Shown here: piece after piece, positions 1 through 7,794 of the stretch
Numbering within the stretch: position 1 is the stretch's first letter
Layout: every line of letters begins with the position of its first letter
NCBI GenBank assembly: GCA_028874315.1
Contig: JAPPKM010000054.1
Coordinates: 1 to 39,691, forward strand
Direction: 5' to 3'
Length of the DNA: 39,691 nucleotides
Source of the DNA: Chloroflexota bacterium
Lineage (GTDB): Bacteria; Chloroflexota; UBA11872
Made by a program: the position numbers and the translations under genes
Notes under the pieces: model-generated
What the model was told of the DNA's origin: nothing
The model's database searches: none
What the model saw: the letters and a program-made list of their open reading frames with translations, nothing else

Positions 1-131
1 CCGTCGACGCCAGCGGCATCCACGACGCCGCCGTCGTCGTCGACATGATCATCGGACCCCAGCGCAGCCACCTCGAAGGCCGCCGCCTCGACCTCCCGCT
101 CCAGTCCCGCGGCAACCCCTGGGAGGGCTAA
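1..131 (+). CDS. C-terminal end of a protein, probably Gfo/Idh/MocA oxidoreductase (5' partial)
   Basis: Reading frame open from the window edge to TAA at 129-131, giving 42 residues that end in LDLPLQSRGNPWEG. The pattern of a helix followed by an E-G-R-R-L-D-L-P-L stretch is typical of the extreme C-terminus of Gfo/Idh/MocA oxidoreductases, where a small-residue helix precedes 'GRRV.LPL'. Only this tail is visible, so the family call is tentative. Codons end overwhelmingly in C, the same bias as the following transporter gene, which supports both being coding and possibly co-transcribed (51 bp gap). Confidence 0.45.
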   Translation, partial: VDASGIHDAAVVVDMIIGPQRSHLEGRRLDLPLQSRGNPWEG

Positions 132-182
132 TCCGGCGAACCTGAATCCGCCCTCCGGCGGCCAATTCACTGGGAGCGCCAC

Positions 183-1052
183 GTGCCCCTCGGTGCGCTA
201 GGCCTCATCCTCATCTCCGCGGTCCTCCACGCCAGCTGGAACCTGATCGCCAAGCACAACCGCGGCAGCTCTCTCTTCTTCTTTCAGGCCGTCGTCGCCG
301 CCACCGTCATCTTCCTCGTCCCATTCATCGTCCTGCTCATCCAGAACCCATTCCCACCCCAGGGCTGGATCTGGATCATCCTCACCGGCATCATCCACAC
401 CTTCTACTTCGCCACCCTGGCCACCGCCTACCGCCGCGCCGACCTCTCCGTCGCCTACCCCATCGCCCGCGGCCTCGGCCCCGCCCTCGTCCTCATCGTC
501 GCCGTCGGCGTCCTCCGCGAAGCGGTCTCAGCCCTCGGCGTCGCCGGCGTTCTCGCCGTCATCCTCGGCATCTACACCATCAACATCCAACGCAACCAGT
601 CACGCTCCTGGCTGGCCCCCATCCAGGCGATGGCCCGTCCCGAAGGCCGCTACGCCGCCGCCACCGGAGTCTCCATCTCCGCCTACACCCTCATCGACAA
701 CCAGGGCGTCTCGGTGGTCCATCCCCTCGTCTACATCTACTTCATGTATGCCCTGTCAGTCGTCGGCCTGCTCATCATCTTCGCCGCCCGCCCGCCCGAC
801 TGGACCGCACTTCGGCAGCCCCGACCCTGGGTCCAGGCCGCCACCCTGGCTGTGCTCTCCATCGCCGCCTACTCCCTCGTGCTCATTGCCCTGACCATGG
901 CCCCAACGCCATACGTCTCGGCGGCCCGCGAACTCAGCATTGTCATCGGCGCGGTCCTCGGCATCCTCTTTCTCGGCGAACCGCTCCGCCGCGAACGCAT
1001 TGGCGGCGCGGTCCTCGTCGCCGCCGGCGTCGCCATGATCGCCGTCGCCTGA
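183..1052 (+). CDS. EamA/DMT-family transporter
   Basis: A 289-residue, very hydrophobic protein made of two repeats of about five membrane helices each, the layout of drug/metabolite transporters (EamA). The first repeat opens with LILISAVLHASWNLIAKHN, and 'ALVLI..VGVLREAVSALGVAGVLAVILGIY' near residues 100-135 matches the conserved end of an EamA repeat; the second repeat ends with the matching 'GAVLGILFLGEPLRRERIGGAVLVAAGV' pattern. Start is GTG at 183 with GGGAG at 172-176, six bases upstream. Substrate cannot be told from sequence. Its last 110 bp are antisense to the downstream ComEC-like reading frame. Codon use is strongly biased to C at the third position, unlike most genes further right. 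Confidence 0.85.
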   Translation: MPLGALGLILISAVLHASWNLIAKHNRGSSLFFFQAVVAATVIFLVPFIVLLIQNPFPPQGWIWIILTGIIHTFYFATLATAYRRADLSVAYPIARGLGPALVLIVAVGVLREAVSALGVAGVLAVILGIYTINIQRNQSRSWLAPIQAMARPEGRYAAATGVSISAYTLIDNQGVSVVHPLVYIYFMYALSVVGLLIIFAARPPDWTALRQPRPWVQAATLAVLSIAAYSLVLIALTMAPTPYVSAARELSIVIGAVLGILFLGEPLRRERIGGAVLVAAGVAMIAVA

Positions 1053-1965
1053 CCGACGCACGCTCCAAGGCCACTGTGATCTCGTGCCCATCAGTTCGCA
1101 CCACCACGTCGCCCGCCAAGTCGGTCCGAAACACCTGCGCGCCTACACCCCGCAGCCGTCGCAGCACCTCGTCGCGCGGATGGTTAAACGCATTACCCAG
1201 CCCAGCCGAGACAATCGCCACCTGCGGCTTCACCGCAGCCAGAAACTCCGGCGAACTCGACGTCGACGCCCCATGGTGCGCAACCTTCAGCACATCGGCT
1301 TCCAGGCTGCTAACCGTCTTCACAAGCGCTCGCTCTGCCGCGCGCTCGATGTCACCGGTCAGCAGAAAATCGGACTCGCGGAACCGAACATGAAGCACCA
1401 AGGACTGGTTGTTGTCCCCGCTGGCCACGCTCGGTTCGGCGATGTTCACCTGAACGGAAACAGCCGGATGCCATTCCAAGGCCTGGCCATTAGCCGGCGC
1501 TTCAACCCGTGTGCCCCCCTGCATGGCTGCGGCTTCGATCACCGACAGCAACGGGTGATCCTGACGCGACGACGCCATCCAGACGGTCGCGACGGGCAGG
1601 ACTTCCAGAATGTCGGCGGCGCCGCCAATGTGGTCGGCATCGGCGTGCGTCAACACCAGACCGTCGAGTCCGTCGACGCCCAGCCTCGCCAGTCGCGGCA
1701 ACAGAACCTCGCGCGCCGTCTCAGGATCCGGTCCCGCATCCACCAGCAGGGCTCTCTGACCGGACCGTAGCAGGATCGCGTCGCCCTGGCCCACGTCGAA
1801 GACGCGAAGTTCCAGTTGGTCTGGCGGCAGCGGCGCCGGTGTCGAGCGGCCTGGCGGCCCGCCAAACGCCTGGCCCATAACCACCAGCGCGATGAACACG
1901 AGCAGCCCGACAATGGCCAGGGGCCGTAGTGCCGGTCCCGGGTGCGGCAGCGGCAGCCGCGGCAC
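943..1965 (-). CDS. ComEC/Rec2-like metallo-beta-lactamase-fold protein, membrane anchored
   Basis: 340 residues. Residues 14-34 form one membrane helix, followed by a Pro-rich linker and a metallo-beta-lactamase domain from about residue 50. The order FDVGQGDAIL, LLVDAGP, THADADHIGG (metal site, about 106-114), LLTGDIE and LKVAHHGASTSSS is that of the C-terminal hydrolase domain of ComEC. The usual ComEC multi-helix competence domain is absent, so this is a stand-alone secreted or anchored nuclease/phosphodiesterase-type domain rather than a DNA-uptake channel. Start taken as GTG at 1965; no strong ribosome-binding site is visible. The fold should end near VRTDGHEITVALERA, but no stop occurs there and the frame continues 37 more residues (19 of them Arg) antisense to the EamA gene. 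Confidence 0.8.
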   Translation of the reverse strand: MPRLPLPHPGPALRPLAIVGLLVFIALVVMGQAFGGPPGRSTPAPLPPDQLELRVFDVGQGDAILLRSGQRALLVDAGPDPETAREVLLPRLARLGVDGLDGLVLTHADADHIGGAADILEVLPVATVWMASSRQDHPLLSVIEAAAMQGGTRVEAPANGQALEWHPAVSVQVNIAEPSVASGDNNQSLVLHVRFRESDFLLTGDIERAAERALVKTVSSLEADVLKVAHHGASTSSSPEFLAAVKPQVAIVSAGLGNAFNHPRDEVLRRLRGVGAQVFRTDLAGDVVVRTDGHEITVALERASVRRRRSWRRRRRRGPRRQCVRGGAVRRERGCRGPRR

Positions 1966-2045
1966 CCTGGGAAACGGCGTCAGCGCAAGCGTCCCTCGCC
2001 CGCGGTCAAATCAACCGCCTCGCCCAGGGCTGTAAGAACTCGCCG

Positions 2046-3332
2046 TCACAGGGGACGGACGTGACCGTCGCCCAACACGACCCACTTATAGGTAGTCATT
2101 TCGCGCAGCCCCATCGGTCCGCGCGCGTGCAGCTTCTGGGTGCTGATTCCGACTTCCGCTCCCAGGCCAAATTCGCCGCCGTCCGTGAACTGAGTCGAAG
2201 CATTGACGTACACAGCCGCCGCATCCACCTCATCGGTGAAACGACGTGCGTTGCCGTGCGAGTTCGTCACGATCGCTTCAGAATGCCCGCCCCCGTGCCG
2301 GCGAATGTGAGCAATCGCATCGTCCATGCCATCGACAATCGCAACTGACATTCGCAGTGACAGCCATTCGGTGTCGAAATCATCTTCGCCAAGCGGCGCA
2401 ATTAGCGCGCTATCGTCCAGCAGCCCACCGACATCGGAACCGGCGTGAAGCTCCACACCACGTCCAGCCAGTTCGCGTGAAACCGACGGCAAGAACTCAG
2501 TCGCCACGCCCCTATGCACCAGGAGCGTGTCGAGCGCATTGCAAATCGACGGCCGACGGGTCTTGGCGTTCACCACAATCTCCTCAGCCATTGCCAGGTC
2601 GGCGCAAGCATCAACAAACGTGTGGCAGACGCCCCAGCCAGTCTCGATTACGGGGATGGTGGCCGTCTCGGTGACGAAGTCAATGAGTCCCGCGCCGCCA
2701 CGGGGCACGATGACATCGATGTGTTCGCGATCTCGGAGCAAGTCATTGAGGAGCGCGCGATCGGGATCGGCGATGAGTTGCACCGCGGCCGGCGGCGCTC
2801 CAGCCATCTCCGCCGCATCGGCAATCACGTTGGCCAACGCGATATTGCTGTGCAGCGCCTCTTTTCCGCCGCGCAGGATCACGGCGTTACCCGCCTTGAG
2901 ACAGAGCGCCGAGATATCCACCGTCACGTTCGGACGGGCTTCAAAGATCACCGCCACGACGCCAAGCGGTACGCGACGCCGACCGACTTCAAGGCCGTTC
3001 CCGAGACGCCGAGCGTCCTCCACGCTTCCCACCGGATCCGCCAGACCAATAACGGTCCCAACCGCCGAGGCAATATCGGCAAGCCGTTCCCGGGTGAGGG
3101 TGAGCCGGTCGATCAACGCCTCGGTTATACCCTCCTCGCGGGCCGCGCGAATGTCGACCTGATTGGCGGCCAGTATTTCATCGGTGTTTGCGGTCAACCC
3201 CTCGGCAATGGCCGCCAGAATGTCGTCCTTGGCGCCGGTCGACAGGGTCGCCAGTCCACGGGCGGCTTCTCGCGCCCCGGCACCGATGGCTGCGAGATCA
3301 ACTGCCGGACGGGTTGGCGCAATTGTCGTCAT
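2046..3332 (-). CDS. proA: Gamma-glutamyl phosphate reductase (glutamate-5-semialdehyde dehydrogenase)
   Basis: Second step of proline synthesis: NADPH-dependent reduction of L-glutamyl 5-phosphate to the semialdehyde, in the cytoplasm. 428 residues, normal family length (about 415-430). Visible family features: the cofactor-binding region EARPNVTVDISALCLKAGN, GGKEALHSN, and the catalytic Cys in RRPSICNALDTLLVHR. The C-terminal half contains TEFLPSVSRELAGRG and FGLGAEVGISTQKLHARGPM, which is the ProA signature 'FGLGAEIGISTqklHARGPmGl'. The ATG start overlaps the proB stop by four bases (ATGA), so the two are translationally coupled. Confidence 0.97.
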   Translation of the reverse strand: MTTIAPTRPAVDLAAIGAGAREAARGLATLSTGAKDDILAAIAEGLTANTDEILAANQVDIRAAREEGITEALIDRLTLTRERLADIASAVGTVIGLADPVGSVEDARRLGNGLEVGRRRVPLGVVAVIFEARPNVTVDISALCLKAGNAVILRGGKEALHSNIALANVIADAAEMAGAPPAAVQLIADPDRALLNDLLRDREHIDVIVPRGGAGLIDFVTETATIPVIETGWGVCHTFVDACADLAMAEEIVVNAKTRRPSICNALDTLLVHRGVATEFLPSVSRELAGRGVELHAGSDVGGLLDDSALIAPLGEDDFDTEWLSLRMSVAIVDGMDDAIAHIRRHGGGHSEAIVTNSHGNARRFTDEVDAAAVYVNASTQFTDGGEFGLGAEVGISTQKLHARGPMGLREMTTYKWVVLGDGHVRPL

Positions 3333-4456
3333 TTGCCTCGCTCGGTGTCGCGGTCGATTAAGACCAGGTTGTTGCGGTGAACAGCCTCGTCACCGCTTGA
3401 GGCACCGAGGATAGCGCTGATCGCGGCGGAAGGCTGTCCGCGGATGCGGTCCAGATCGGTCGATGGGTAGTTCACCAAACCCCGCGCGAAGACGTTGCCG
3501 CTCAAATCCATCAGGCTAACCAGGTCACCGCGCTCGAACGCACCCTCCACGCGGGTTATTCCGGCCGGGAGCAGGCTGCTGCCATTACTGACCAGCGCAC
3601 GACGAGCGCCGTTGTCCACAACAAGCGAGCCGCGCTGCGCCACGCTTGAACTCAGCCAGCGGGCGCGGCTGGATCGGCGGGGACCCTGGCTGGCGAAGCG
3701 CGTACCCAGTCGTTCACCCGATTCAAGTCGAACGATCACATTCGGTTCGTCGCCTCCGGCGATAACAACATCGATGCCGTCGGCCGAAGCCTCGAGCGCC
3801 GCCTGCAACTTGGAACGCATGCCGCCCAAGCCGCCCTGCGAGGCTCCGCCCGCGATGCGTTCCAATTCGACTCGCGAAATCGCGCCAGCGTCCGGTATCA
3901 GCTCAGCCGAGGGCTCGCTCTCCGGATCCGCCGTATAGAGGCCAGCCGTGCGCGAGAGGATATAGAGCCGGTCCGCCCCGACGAGCTTGGCTATCAGTAC
4001 TGACAGCCGGTCGTTGTCGCCAAAACGCAACTCCTCGGTCGCCACCACATCGTTTTCATTCGCAATTGGCACGACTCCCGCATCGAACAATCCGCTGAGA
4101 GCGTTGCGCGCATTCAGATAGCCAGTCCGGTTGTGAAGGTCGGCTCGGGACAGCAGGGCCTGCGCAACGGTCATACCGCGCTCCGCAAAACACTCTGAGT
4201 AGTGAGCCATTAGCGGCGCCTGGCCAATCGCAGCCAGAACCTGTCGCGTCACAAGCGCGTCGCCGGGAAGCGCGACAATCGATCGTCCGACCGCCACGGC
4301 ACCGGAAGTAACCAGCGCAACCTGCGCTCCCTGAGCTCGGACCTGGGCAATCTGCCGCGCCATGTTGGCAACGAAGGCGTGATTGACACCCGATCTTCCA
4401 GCCAGCAGGCGCGTGCCGCATTTCACCACGATGCGATGGGATCCGTGCGACGTCAC
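3329..4456 (-). CDS. proB: Glutamate 5-kinase with C-terminal PUA domain
   Basis: First, normally proline-inhibited, step of proline synthesis: ATP phosphorylation of L-glutamate. 375 residues, the length of the two-domain form. The amino-acid kinase domain (about 1-255) starts with RIVVKCGTRLL, then ALVTSGAVAVGR, the NARNALSGLF stretch, ENDVVATEELRFGDNDRLS (substrate and ATP site) and GGMRSKLQAALEA. A PUA domain follows at about 280-365 (SLLPAGITRVEGAFERGDLV). Start is GTG at 4456, 30 bp downstream of a TACAAT element. First gene of the proB-proA pair. Confidence 0.97.
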   Translation of the reverse strand: MTSHGSHRIVVKCGTRLLAGRSGVNHAFVANMARQIAQVRAQGAQVALVTSGAVAVGRSIVALPGDALVTRQVLAAIGQAPLMAHYSECFAERGMTVAQALLSRADLHNRTGYLNARNALSGLFDAGVVPIANENDVVATEELRFGDNDRLSVLIAKLVGADRLYILSRTAGLYTADPESEPSAELIPDAGAISRVELERIAGGASQGGLGGMRSKLQAALEASADGIDVVIAGGDEPNVIVRLESGERLGTRFASQGPRRSSRARWLSSSVAQRGSLVVDNGARRALVSNGSSLLPAGITRVEGAFERGDLVSLMDLSGNVFARGLVNYPSTDLDRIRGQPSAAISAILGASSGDEAVHRNNLVLIDRDTERGK

Positions 4457-4492
4457 TCAGCGGCCCCTAGCCTGCGGAGAAGCGGCGCACAG

Positions 4493-4498
4493 ATTGTA
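4493..4498 (-). promoter_or_regulatory. Candidate -10 element for proB-proA
   Basis: TACAAT on the minus strand, one base off the consensus TATAAT, about 37 bp before the proB start codon. No good -35 hexamer at 16-18 bp, so this is a tentative call supported by position in a divergent intergenic region. Confidence 0.35.
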
Positions 4499-4534
4499 GT
4501 CAGGCGACGCGCCGTGTGGTCGCGCTCTCACGCC

Positions 4535-4540
4535 TATAAT
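4535..4540 (+). promoter_or_regulatory. Candidate -10 element for the EF-G2-like gene
   Basis: A perfect TATAAT lies 42 bp before the first ATG of the EF-G2-like gene. In GC-rich surroundings such an element is unlikely by chance. No clear TTGACA-like -35 is present at the standard distance, so activation or a relaxed -35 would be needed. Confidence 0.45.
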
Positions 4541-4581
4541 GACGGCCCGCGGTTCTGGCGCCGGTCGCCGCATGGCCGCAG

Positions 4582-6660
4582 ATGAGCGAGGCGATGGACC
4601 AATACAACACGCAGAGCATTCGAAACGTGGCTCTTGTCGCGCACAGCGGCGCGGGCAAGACCTCGCTGGCCGAGGCGCTCTATTACGTCACCGGCAAGGC
4701 GTCTCGCCTCGGGCGAGTTGAAGAACACAACACGGTTTCCGATTACGACCCGGACGAACATGAGCGTGGCATGTCGATCAACCTGGCCGCCGTGGCCTGT
4801 GAATGGCACGGGACCAAGATCAACGTCATTGACACTCCCGGGTACGCCGATTTTGTCGGCGAGGTCATATCCGGTCTCAACGCGTCCGACGCCGCCGCGG
4901 TGCTCGTGGACGCCACGGCGGGGATTGAAGTCGGAACAGAAATCGTGTGGAAACTGGCTTCCGATCTGAATTGCCCGCGCCTTCTGATCGTCAGTCGTGT
5001 CGACCGGGACAACGCTGACACCGATTCGGTTGTCGACGACCTGCGTGAACGCTTCGGCGCAAACGTTGCCCCCATCCAGGTTCCAATTGGCAATGGTCCG
5101 GGATTCCGAGGCGTGGTTGATCTGCTGGACGGCAAAGCTCGCATCTTCGGCGACAACGGGTCGTCGACTGACGAAGCGCCGGACGACATCGCCGACATCG
5201 TGGAGGAAGCCCGCGAGCAACTGGTCGAGGCCGTGGCCTCCACCGACGATGATCTCCTTGAGCAGTATCTGGAAGGCGAGGAGTTGCAACGCCCGGACCT
5301 CGAACGCGCCCTGCGGGCCGGGATAGCCGACGGGAGCATTTTTCCAGTGCTGTTCACGGCGGCGACAGATCTTAAGGGCGTTCGCGAGGCCATTGAGGCG
5401 TTGGCGACGCTCGCGCCATCGCCGGCCGAGCGGCTTGAGAACATGCTGGACGGAAACGCTCCGCCAATCGACGGGCCGGTCGTGGCTCAGGTATTCAAGA
5501 CCCTCGCCGATCCATTCGTCGGCAAGGTTTCGATGTTCCGCCTCTTTGCGGGCCAGATTGACGGTGACGCGCAGCTGGTGGACCAGCGCACCGGCGAAAC
5601 GGAACGATTGGCAAACATCCAGTTCGCGACCGGCAAGGAAGGAAGTCCAGCGCGGCAAATGGCTGCGGGTGACATTGCATTTGTCACCAAGCTCGACGGT
5701 GTGACGACCGGGGACACGCTGACCGCAAACGCACAGTCGATCAGTCTGCCGGCATTTTCCATGCCTCGCCCGCTCTTCGAGGCGTCAATCACCCCTGAAA
5801 CAACCGCGGACCTGGACAAGATGGGGACGGCCCTCGCTCGCCTGGCCGAAGAGGATCCATCGCTGCAGACCTACCGCAACGACGAAACGGCCGAGACGAT
5901 CCTGGCGGGTCTGGGCGAGTCGCACGTGCGCATAAGCCTGGAACGCGCGCGCCGTAAGTTCGGAGTCGGCCTAAAGGCAGACGTTCCCCAAGTGGCCTAC
6001 CGCGAGACGATTCGGAGAACCATCAACGCGCACGGCCGCCACAAGCGGCAGTCGGGCGGTCACGGCCAGTTCGGGGACGTTCACATTGAGTTCTCGCCTC
6101 TGGCCCGCGGCTCAGGATTCGAGTTTGAAGACCGCGTGGTAGGTGGGCGCGTCCCGCGCCAGTACATCCCTGCCGTCGAGAAGGGGCTAAACGAGACGAT
6201 CAACCGCGGGTTACTCGCTGGATATCCCGTAGTAGACCTCAAGGCCGCGCTTTTCGACGGGCAGTATCACTCGGTCGACTCGTCGGACGAGTCGTTCCGC
6301 ATCGCGGCGCGGCTGGCCTACGAGGACGGCATTCCCAATGCAGGCCCAGTAATCCTGGAGCCTATTCTCAAGCTCGAAATCCTGATTCCCGATGCCAACA
6401 CGGGCGACGTGATCGGCGATATCAGTTCGAAGCGCGGACACGTGCTTGGCATGGCGCCGGCCGAGGGCGAGCCGGGATGCTCAATAGTGGAGGTCGAGGC
6501 GCCTGAAGCTGAAGTCCAGCGCTACGCGACGGATCTGCGCTCCATTACGCAGGGCCGCGGGCGCTTCACTCGAGAGTTCGTGCGCTACGAGGAAGCTCCA
6601 CCGAATATCCAGGAGCAGATTGTCGCGATGGCGGCACGAAAGCGAGAGGAAGCCGGCTAG
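4582..6660 (+). CDS. Elongation factor G-like GTPase (EF-G2 type)
   Basis: A 692-residue translational GTPase with all five EF-G domains, of the EF-G2-like branch rather than canonical FusA. The P-loop is AHSGAGKTS (EF-G has GHIDAGKTT), switch I is RGMSIN, and switch II is DTPGYADF, with Tyr where EF-G has the catalytic His. The guanine-specificity motif reads SRVD in place of NKxD. Domain IV is intact (HKRQSGGHGQFGDVHIEF) and domain V ends the protein. Related mycobacterial EF-G2 proteins are reported to bind but poorly hydrolyse GTP, so this may act in a regulatory or stress role; that is inference. Start could be ATG 4582 or the in-frame ATG 4594, which gives the usual family N-terminus (MDQYNTQSIRNVAL). 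Confidence 0.9.
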   Translation: MSEAMDQYNTQSIRNVALVAHSGAGKTSLAEALYYVTGKASRLGRVEEHNTVSDYDPDEHERGMSINLAAVACEWHGTKINVIDTPGYADFVGEVISGLNASDAAAVLVDATAGIEVGTEIVWKLASDLNCPRLLIVSRVDRDNADTDSVVDDLRERFGANVAPIQVPIGNGPGFRGVVDLLDGKARIFGDNGSSTDEAPDDIADIVEEAREQLVEAVASTDDDLLEQYLEGEELQRPDLERALRAGIADGSIFPVLFTAATDLKGVREAIEALATLAPSPAERLENMLDGNAPPIDGPVVAQVFKTLADPFVGKVSMFRLFAGQIDGDAQLVDQRTGETERLANIQFATGKEGSPARQMAAGDIAFVTKLDGVTTGDTLTANAQSISLPAFSMPRPLFEASITPETTADLDKMGTALARLAEEDPSLQTYRNDETAETILAGLGESHVRISLERARRKFGVGLKADVPQVAYRETIRRTINAHGRHKRQSGGHGQFGDVHIEFSPLARGSGFEFEDRVVGGRVPRQYIPAVEKGLNETINRGLLAGYPVVDLKAALFDGQYHSVDSSDESFRIAARLAYEDGIPNAGPVILEPILKLEILIPDANTGDVIGDISSKRGHVLGMAPAEGEPGCSIVEVEAPEAEVQRYATDLRSITQGRGRFTREFVRYEEAPPNIQEQIVAMAARKREEAG

Positions 6661-6686
6661 GGGCCACGGCCCACACGCCTGATCAA

Positions 6687-7745
6687 ATGAACACTCCGGA
6701 ACGCGACTTCCTGAATGCGCTCGTCGAGGCGCCAAGCCCGTCGGGCTATGAGCAGCCAGTGCGACGCGTGTACCACGAGTACGCCGAGGCGTTTGCGGAC
6801 GCTGTGCGCTCGGATGTGCACGGCAATGTCATCGCCACGCGGAACCCGAACGGAAATCCGCGTGTGATGTTCGCCGGGCACTGCGACGAGCTGGGATTCC
6901 AGGTCAACTACATCACGAGCGAAGGCTTCATCTACTTCAACACGATCGGGGGACATGACGCCGGCGTCATCCCGGGTCGGCGAGTGGTGATCCACACGCG
7001 CAATGGCCCTGTCGCCGGGGTGACTGGTCGTCGAGCCATCCACCTCACACCTCCTGCCGAACGGGGCAAGGCGGCCAAGGTCGAGGACATCTGGATCGAC
7101 ATCGCGGTGGCTGACAAGGACGAGGCGACCAGCCTGGTGCAGATTGGCGATCCGATCACCTACGACGTCGGAATCCAGGATCTGCGAAACGGTGTCGTCG
7201 CCGGGCGTGCGCTGGACAACAAGGTAGGCGCCTGGGTGGTTGGAGAAGCGTTGCGGCGAATCGATGGCGGGCAATTGCAGGCTTCGGTCCACTCCGTGGC
7301 CACGGTCCAGGAGGAGATTGGCCTGCGTGGTGCGGAGACCAGCGCGTTCGGCATCAACCCGCTGGTGGCGGTTGCCGTCGACGTGACGCACGCAACCGAC
7401 CACCCCAACATCAATAAGAAGACCGCCGGCGACGTAACCCTGGGCGGCGGTCCCACCATTTCGCGCGGGCCAAACTTCAACCCGGTGGTGGTGGAGAAAC
7501 TGATAGAGGCGGCGGAAGCCCTGGAGATGCCGGTTCAGATGGAAGCCGCCGGTCGCGGAACGGGTACGGACGCGAACGCCATTCAGCTCACACGCTCCGG
7601 AGTGGCCACCGGATTGGTCAGCGTGCCGCTGCGCTACATGCACACGCCGTCGGAGATTGTCGCGTTGGCTGACGCGGACGCCGCTGCCAGTCTGCTGGCG
7701 GAGTTCGCGAACCGCATCTCGCCCGACGACGACTTTACGCCGTAG
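6687..7745 (+). CDS. M42-family metallopeptidase (glutamyl/deblocking aminopeptidase or tetrahedral aminopeptidase type)
   Basis: 352 residues, the normal length for M42 cocatalytic metallo-aminopeptidases, which cut N-terminal residues from peptides in the cytoplasm as large dodecamers. The opening LVEAPSPSGYEQPVRR is typical. Metal and catalytic residues are recognisable in order: AGHCDELGF (His), RALDNKVGAW (bridging Asp), TVQEEIGLRGA (catalytic and ligand Glu), AVDVTHATD (Asp) and LRYMHTPSEI (His). Located 26 bp after the EF-G2-like gene on the same strand, so probably co-transcribed. Start ATG at 6687; ribosome-binding site is weak. Older annotation of this family as endoglucanase is not supported. 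Confidence 0.9.
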   Translation: MNTPERDFLNALVEAPSPSGYEQPVRRVYHEYAEAFADAVRSDVHGNVIATRNPNGNPRVMFAGHCDELGFQVNYITSEGFIYFNTIGGHDAGVIPGRRVVIHTRNGPVAGVTGRRAIHLTPPAERGKAAKVEDIWIDIAVADKDEATSLVQIGDPITYDVGIQDLRNGVVAGRALDNKVGAWVVGEALRRIDGGQLQASVHSVATVQEEIGLRGAETSAFGINPLVAVAVDVTHATDHPNINKKTAGDVTLGGGPTISRGPNFNPVVVEKLIEAAEALEMPVQMEAAGRGTGTDANAIQLTRSGVATGLVSVPLRYMHTPSEIVALADADAAASLLAEFANRISPDDDFTP

Positions 7746-7794
7746 ACGTTCGACTCGAAGGAAGCCACACAGCCGACGCCGCAGAGCAGCGACT

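Noticed and set aside
1084-1770. 228-residue plus-strand frame opposite the ComEC-like gene
   Set aside because: The minus-strand frame has the full set of metallo-beta-lactamase motifs; the plus frame has none.
4534-5658. 374-residue minus-strand frame inside the EF-G2-like gene
   Set aside because: It is antisense to a gene with all EF-G motifs and shows no domain of its own; long shadow frames are common in GC-rich DNA.
6657-7643. 328-residue minus-strand frame opposite the M42 peptidase
   Set aside because: His/Arg/Asp-rich shadow; the plus frame carries all five metal-site motifs.
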